From: Spirochaetia bacterium
GTDB lineage: Bacteria; Spirochaetota; Spirochaetia; Treponematales; Treponemataceae
Assembly: GCA_900770075.1 (NCBI GenBank)
Contig: CAAGIZ010000093.1
Location: 1 to 15,892 of the forward strand
Direction: 5' to 3'
DNA: 15,892 nt
The position numbers were made by a program, and so were the translations under genes. The notes beneath the pieces were generated by a model. The model ran no database searches, was not told where the DNA came from, and saw only the letters and a program-made list of their open reading frames with translations. Within the stretch, counting starts at the first letter, position 1. Every line of letters starts with the position of its first letter. Positions 13,945-15,892 of the stretch are shown here, piece by piece.

Positions 13945-13958
13945 TCAGTTTTTCGAGG
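13933..13958 (-). other. Hairpin spanning the acetyltransferase stop codon
   Basis: CCTCTAAAAAC and GTTTTTCGAGG pair with a single mismatch across a four-base TTCA loop. The gene's stop codon (13945-13947) lies in the loop. GGGAAC and GTTCCC flank the stem on either side as a further inverted repeat. No T-run follows on either strand, so a conventional terminator is unlikely. Confidence 0.5.
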
Positions 13959-14436
13959 TACTCATGAGTTCCCGGACTTTTTCGGCAGGAAAGTCGAAAT
14001 AGGTGCGGCCTTTTTCGGGTTCGGCTCCCAGCCTCAGGTACCAGTCGATTGATTCGGTGTTGAAGTCCAGGGCGCTCCATTCCAGGGCGGAGTAGCCTTC
14101 TTCGGTGACTTTCCGGCAGATATGGGTAAGGAGTTCCGTGCCGTAGCCTTTGCCCCGCTCTTTCGGGTCTATGAAGATGTCCTCCAGATGGATGCGTCCC
14201 CGGGCGGAGTAGGAGCCGTAAACCGGGTAGTAGATTGCGTAGCCTACGGCTTTTCCTTCTGTTTCTGCCAGAAGGGCAGTGGCAATTTTGCGGTCAAAAA
14301 GCCACCGGCACATCTCTTCTTCGGTGCCGGTAACGTCCTGGGGGCGGCGTTCGTGTTCTGCAAGACCGATAATCAGTTTTTTTAAGGTTGAAATGTCTTT
14401 TGGTTCAGCGTTGCGGATTGTAAGTTTGTTTTCCAT
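13945..14436 (-). CDS. GNAT acetyltransferase, spermidine/spermine N-acetyltransferase (SSAT)-like
   Basis: A 163-residue cytoplasmic acetyltransferase transferring acetyl from acetyl-CoA to an amine. The fold is a full-length single GNAT domain: N-terminal TIRNAEPKDISTLKKLI (6-22), a core strand VGYAIYYPVY (64-73), the acetyl-CoA loop RGKGYG (94-99) within LEDIFIDPKERGKGYGTELL (84-103), and FNTESIDWYLRLGAE (125-139) with Tyr133 at the usual catalytic position. The LED-(I/F)F, DFN-ESI-WY-RLGA and RTYFDF pattern is close to SSAT/diamine acetyltransferases, so a polyamine or similar small amine is a reasonable guess, though substrate cannot be fixed from sequence. It is transcribed towards phoR. 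The Shine-Dalgarno is weak. The last residues (ELMSTSKN) lie in a hairpin that covers the stop. Confidence 0.85.
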   Translation of the reverse strand: MENKLTIRNAEPKDISTLKKLIIGLAEHERRPQDVTGTEEEMCRWLFDRKIATALLAETEGKAVGYAIYYPVYGSYSARGRIHLEDIFIDPKERGKGYGTELLTHICRKVTEEGYSALEWSALDFNTESIDWYLRLGAEPEKGRTYFDFPAEKVRELMSTSKN

Positions 14437-14490
14437 ATATTGAATTTAAAGGAAATCCTTAAAAATTGCAATTTTTGAGACGCGTTATAG

Positions 14491-14702
14491 GATCACGGGG
14501 ATGGGCTTGCGCCCACCCCTGCCAGTTTCCGTGCTAAAGCACGCAAACTCGGCGCACGGCTTAACGCTCCTTCGTCGCGTTAAGGATTGGAGCACCTGCG
14601 CAGCAGTTCTGGAGCGGGGTGAAGCTTGCTTCAATCCGCGGAAGAATGGAGCGCGGCGGCGCGGAAGTGCGGAAAGCCTGACCCGGAGCGCAGCGGAGGG
14701 GA
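14491..14702. repeat. GC-rich modular hairpin element, copy B
   Basis: This is the second copy of the block found between pstA and pstB. It opens with GATCACGGGGAT and continues through stems TGGGC-TTGC-GCCCA, AGTTTCCGTGC-TAAA-GCACGCAAACT (one mismatch) and CTTAACGC...GCGTTAAG. The closing block 14606-14680 matches copy A (9681-9756) at 70 of 76 aligned positions with one indel. The order of the first modules differs from copy A and the stem sequences are different, while linkers are kept. The open frame 14501-14779 across it lacks a ribosome site and is rejected as a gene. Confidence 0.8.
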
Positions 14703-14768
14703 ACGCCCGAAATCTTTCTAAATGCCTTAAATTTGCGGTGTGGAACGGTTTTGTTTTTTTTGCTAGAC

Positions 14769-14777
14769 TATATAAAT
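14769..14777 (+). promoter_or_regulatory. Possible -10 element before the DtxR-like gene
   Basis: TATATAAAT lies 27 bases upstream of the ATG, in an AT-rich patch just after the repeat block. The -35 region is poor. Its dyad-like surroundings (CTAGACTATATAAATAG) could be an autoregulatory operator, which is speculation. Confidence 0.35.
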
Positions 14778-14803
14778 AGAAGAAAATGCTACAGGGGGAT
14801 TTT

Positions 14804-15166
14804 ATGTACGAATCTGGCGAAGATTATCTTGAAGCAATCCTTCGGCTGCAGCTGGAAAACGGTTTTGTGCGTTCTGTAGACGTTGCCAACAAACTGGCTG
14901 TTTCCCGTCCCAGTGTAAGCCGTGCCATGGGGCTTTTGGAAAAAGACGGCTATATAGAATTTAACATCGGGAATACCATAAAGCTTACGGAAAAGGGCAT
15001 GAAGAAAGCGGAGGATGTTTACGGTCGGCACAAGCTTCTGACGGTTTTTCTGCAGAAGATTACGGGGCTTTCGGAAGAGCAGTGCGAAGAAAATGCCTGT
15101 CGGGTGGAGCATCAGATTGATGTGGACGTGGTAAACGGAATTAAAAATTGGGTTGAAAAAAACTGA
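14804..15166 (+). CDS. DtxR/MntR-family metal-dependent transcriptional regulator
   Basis: A 120-residue DNA-binding regulator. Residues 1-60 form a winged helix, with recognition region VANKLAVSRPSVSRAMGLLEKDGYI (27-51; key residues Ser34, Ser37, Ser39, Arg40). Residues 62-120 form the dimerisation helices. Putative metal ligands by family position: Asp7 and Glu10 (as in MntR), His76 (GRHKLL), Cys99 with Glu102 and His103 (ACRVEH, as in DtxR/IdeR). It lacks the third SH3-like domain of DtxR and is slightly shorter than MntR. AGGGGGA (14793-14799) sets ATG 14804; the in-frame ATG 14786 has no such site. The stop is two bases before an ABC exporter gene, so the two are probably one transcript, with the repressor sensing Fe2+ or Mn2+ and controlling the exporter and itself. 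The metal cannot be assigned from sequence. Confidence 0.88.
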   Translation: MYESGEDYLEAILRLQLENGFVRSVDVANKLAVSRPSVSRAMGLLEKDGYIEFNIGNTIKLTEKGMKKAEDVYGRHKLLTVFLQKITGLSEEQCEENACRVEHQIDVDVVNGIKNWVEKN

Positions 15167-15168
15167 AA

Positions 15169-15892
15169 ATGGCAAAGAGTCAGAAAAGGGCTGTCCTGCC
15201 CCTGAGTTTTAGGGATGTAAAAAAAAGCGAATATAAACTGTTTTTCTCGTATTTTAAGCCCCACAAGGGTCTGTTTTTTGCAGATTTGTTCTGTGCGGTT
15301 TTTGTTGCTGCCGTGGATGTGGTTTTTCCGGCGGTTTCCAGGTTCACCCTGAATGTGGTTCTTCCTGAATACACTGGAGGAAGTTCTGTGGGGGCTGATG
15401 GGGCTGCTTCCAGGGCTGTGGTCTGCACTTTTTTTACGATTATCGGGCTTTGTTTTTTGATGTACGTTCTGCGGACTGTTGCTCACTGGTTCATCACTTA
15501 TTTCGGGCATGTTTTTGGCGTTGCCGTGGAAAAGGACATGCGCCGGGATATTTTTGAGCACATAGAAAGACAGTCTTTTTCTTTTTTTGACAGGAACCGT
15601 ACCGGTCAGCTTATGAGCCGCGTTACTACCGACCTTTTTGAAATTTCGGAACTGGCGCACCACGGACCGGAAGACCTTTTGATTTCCATTCTGACTCTGA
15701 TTGGTGCTTTTTTTGTTATGTTTTCTATTCGCTGGCAGCTGGCCCTGATTGTCTTTATAACCCTGCCGATTTTGATTTTTTCTGTCTATTCCAGCCGTAA
15801 AAGTTTGATGGGTTCTTCTTTTCTGGTTAAGGGGAAGACGGCGGAAATAAACTCTGCCATTGAAAGTTCCATTAGCGGGGCCAGAACTACAA
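15169..15892 (+). CDS. ABC exporter, transmembrane domain (5' part, cut by window end)
   Basis: The first 241 codons of a type IV (ABCB/MsbA-like) exporter half; the ATP-binding domain lies beyond the window. The frame is open from ATG 15169 to the end, two bases after the regulator's stop, so translational coupling is likely. Hydrophobic helices appear at about 34-55, 84-106, 171-188 and 190-207. The intracellular loop carries the family pattern MRRDIFEHIERQSFSFFD (124-141) followed by RTGQLMSRVTTDLFEI (144-159). Residues 65-82 form a glycine-rich extracytoplasmic loop. The substrate is unknown; coupling to a metal-dependent regulator suggests metal-linked cargo such as a siderophore, heme or peptide. 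A second half-transporter gene may follow. Confidence 0.88.
   Translation, partial: MAKSQKRAVLPLSFRDVKKSEYKLFFSYFKPHKGLFFADLFCAVFVAAVDVVFPAVSRFTLNVVLPEYTGGSSVGADGAASRAVVCTFFTIIGLCFLMYVLRTVAHWFITYFGHVFGVAVEKDMRRDIFEHIERQSFSFFDRNRTGQLMSRVTTDLFEISELAHHGPEDLLISILTLIGAFFVMFSIRWQLALIVFITLPILIFSVYSSRKSLMGSSFLVKGKTAEINSAIESSISGARTT

Noticed and set aside
13776..13967. 63-codon + strand frame overlapping the acetyltransferase 3' end
   Set aside because: No ribosome site, antisense overlap with a real gene, and palindromic DNA within it.
14501..14779. 92-codon + strand frame before the DtxR-like gene
   Set aside because: It is the translation of repeat copy B; similar peptide strings appear in the copy A frames only because the DNA repeat is shared.

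Overview
The window reads as chromosomal DNA of a diderm bacterium, most likely a Treponema-like spirochaete. That taxonomic call is an impression from the AT-rich coding style with strong Shine-Dalgarno sites, GC-rich palindromic islands between genes, and a predicted outer-membrane barrel protein; it is not proved by a marker gene.

Left block (1-6336, AT-rich). A 9-bp tandem repeat runs off the left edge. Next comes a small secreted DUF3015 protein and a DUF4105/Lnb-domain protein with a C-terminal barrel-like region. A membrane histidine kinase with a decayed receiver-like domain follows, then its OmpR-type response regulator. A convergent seven-helix membrane protein with an altered GGDEF domain (GSEEF) closes the block.

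Central block (about 6440-13614, more GC-rich) is a complete phosphate island: pstS, pstC, pstA, pstB, phoU, phoB, phoR. PstS should capture phosphate in the periplasm, PstCA form the channel, PstB power it, PhoU link transport to signalling, and PhoB-PhoR control transcription. A Pho-box-like direct repeat and a leader hairpin precede pstS, and a terminator-like hairpin separates pstS from pstC. The standout is PstS: its two halves are in reversed order relative to canonical PstS, which looks like a natural circular permutation with a complete set of conserved segments.

Between pstA and pstB lies about 400 bp of GC-rich DNA packed with short hairpins. A related copy lies between the acetyltransferase and the DtxR-like gene. 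The copies share a nearly identical block of about 76 bases (70 of 76 by hand alignment) plus short linkers, while the hairpin arms between the linkers differ. This looks like a dispersed modular repeat family, and it supplies the last codons and the stop of pstA.

Right block (13615-15892): a gap with no supported gene, a leftward SSAT-like GNAT acetyltransferase, the second repeat copy, a short DtxR/MntR-type metalloregulator and, two bases later, the start of an ABC exporter cut by the window end.
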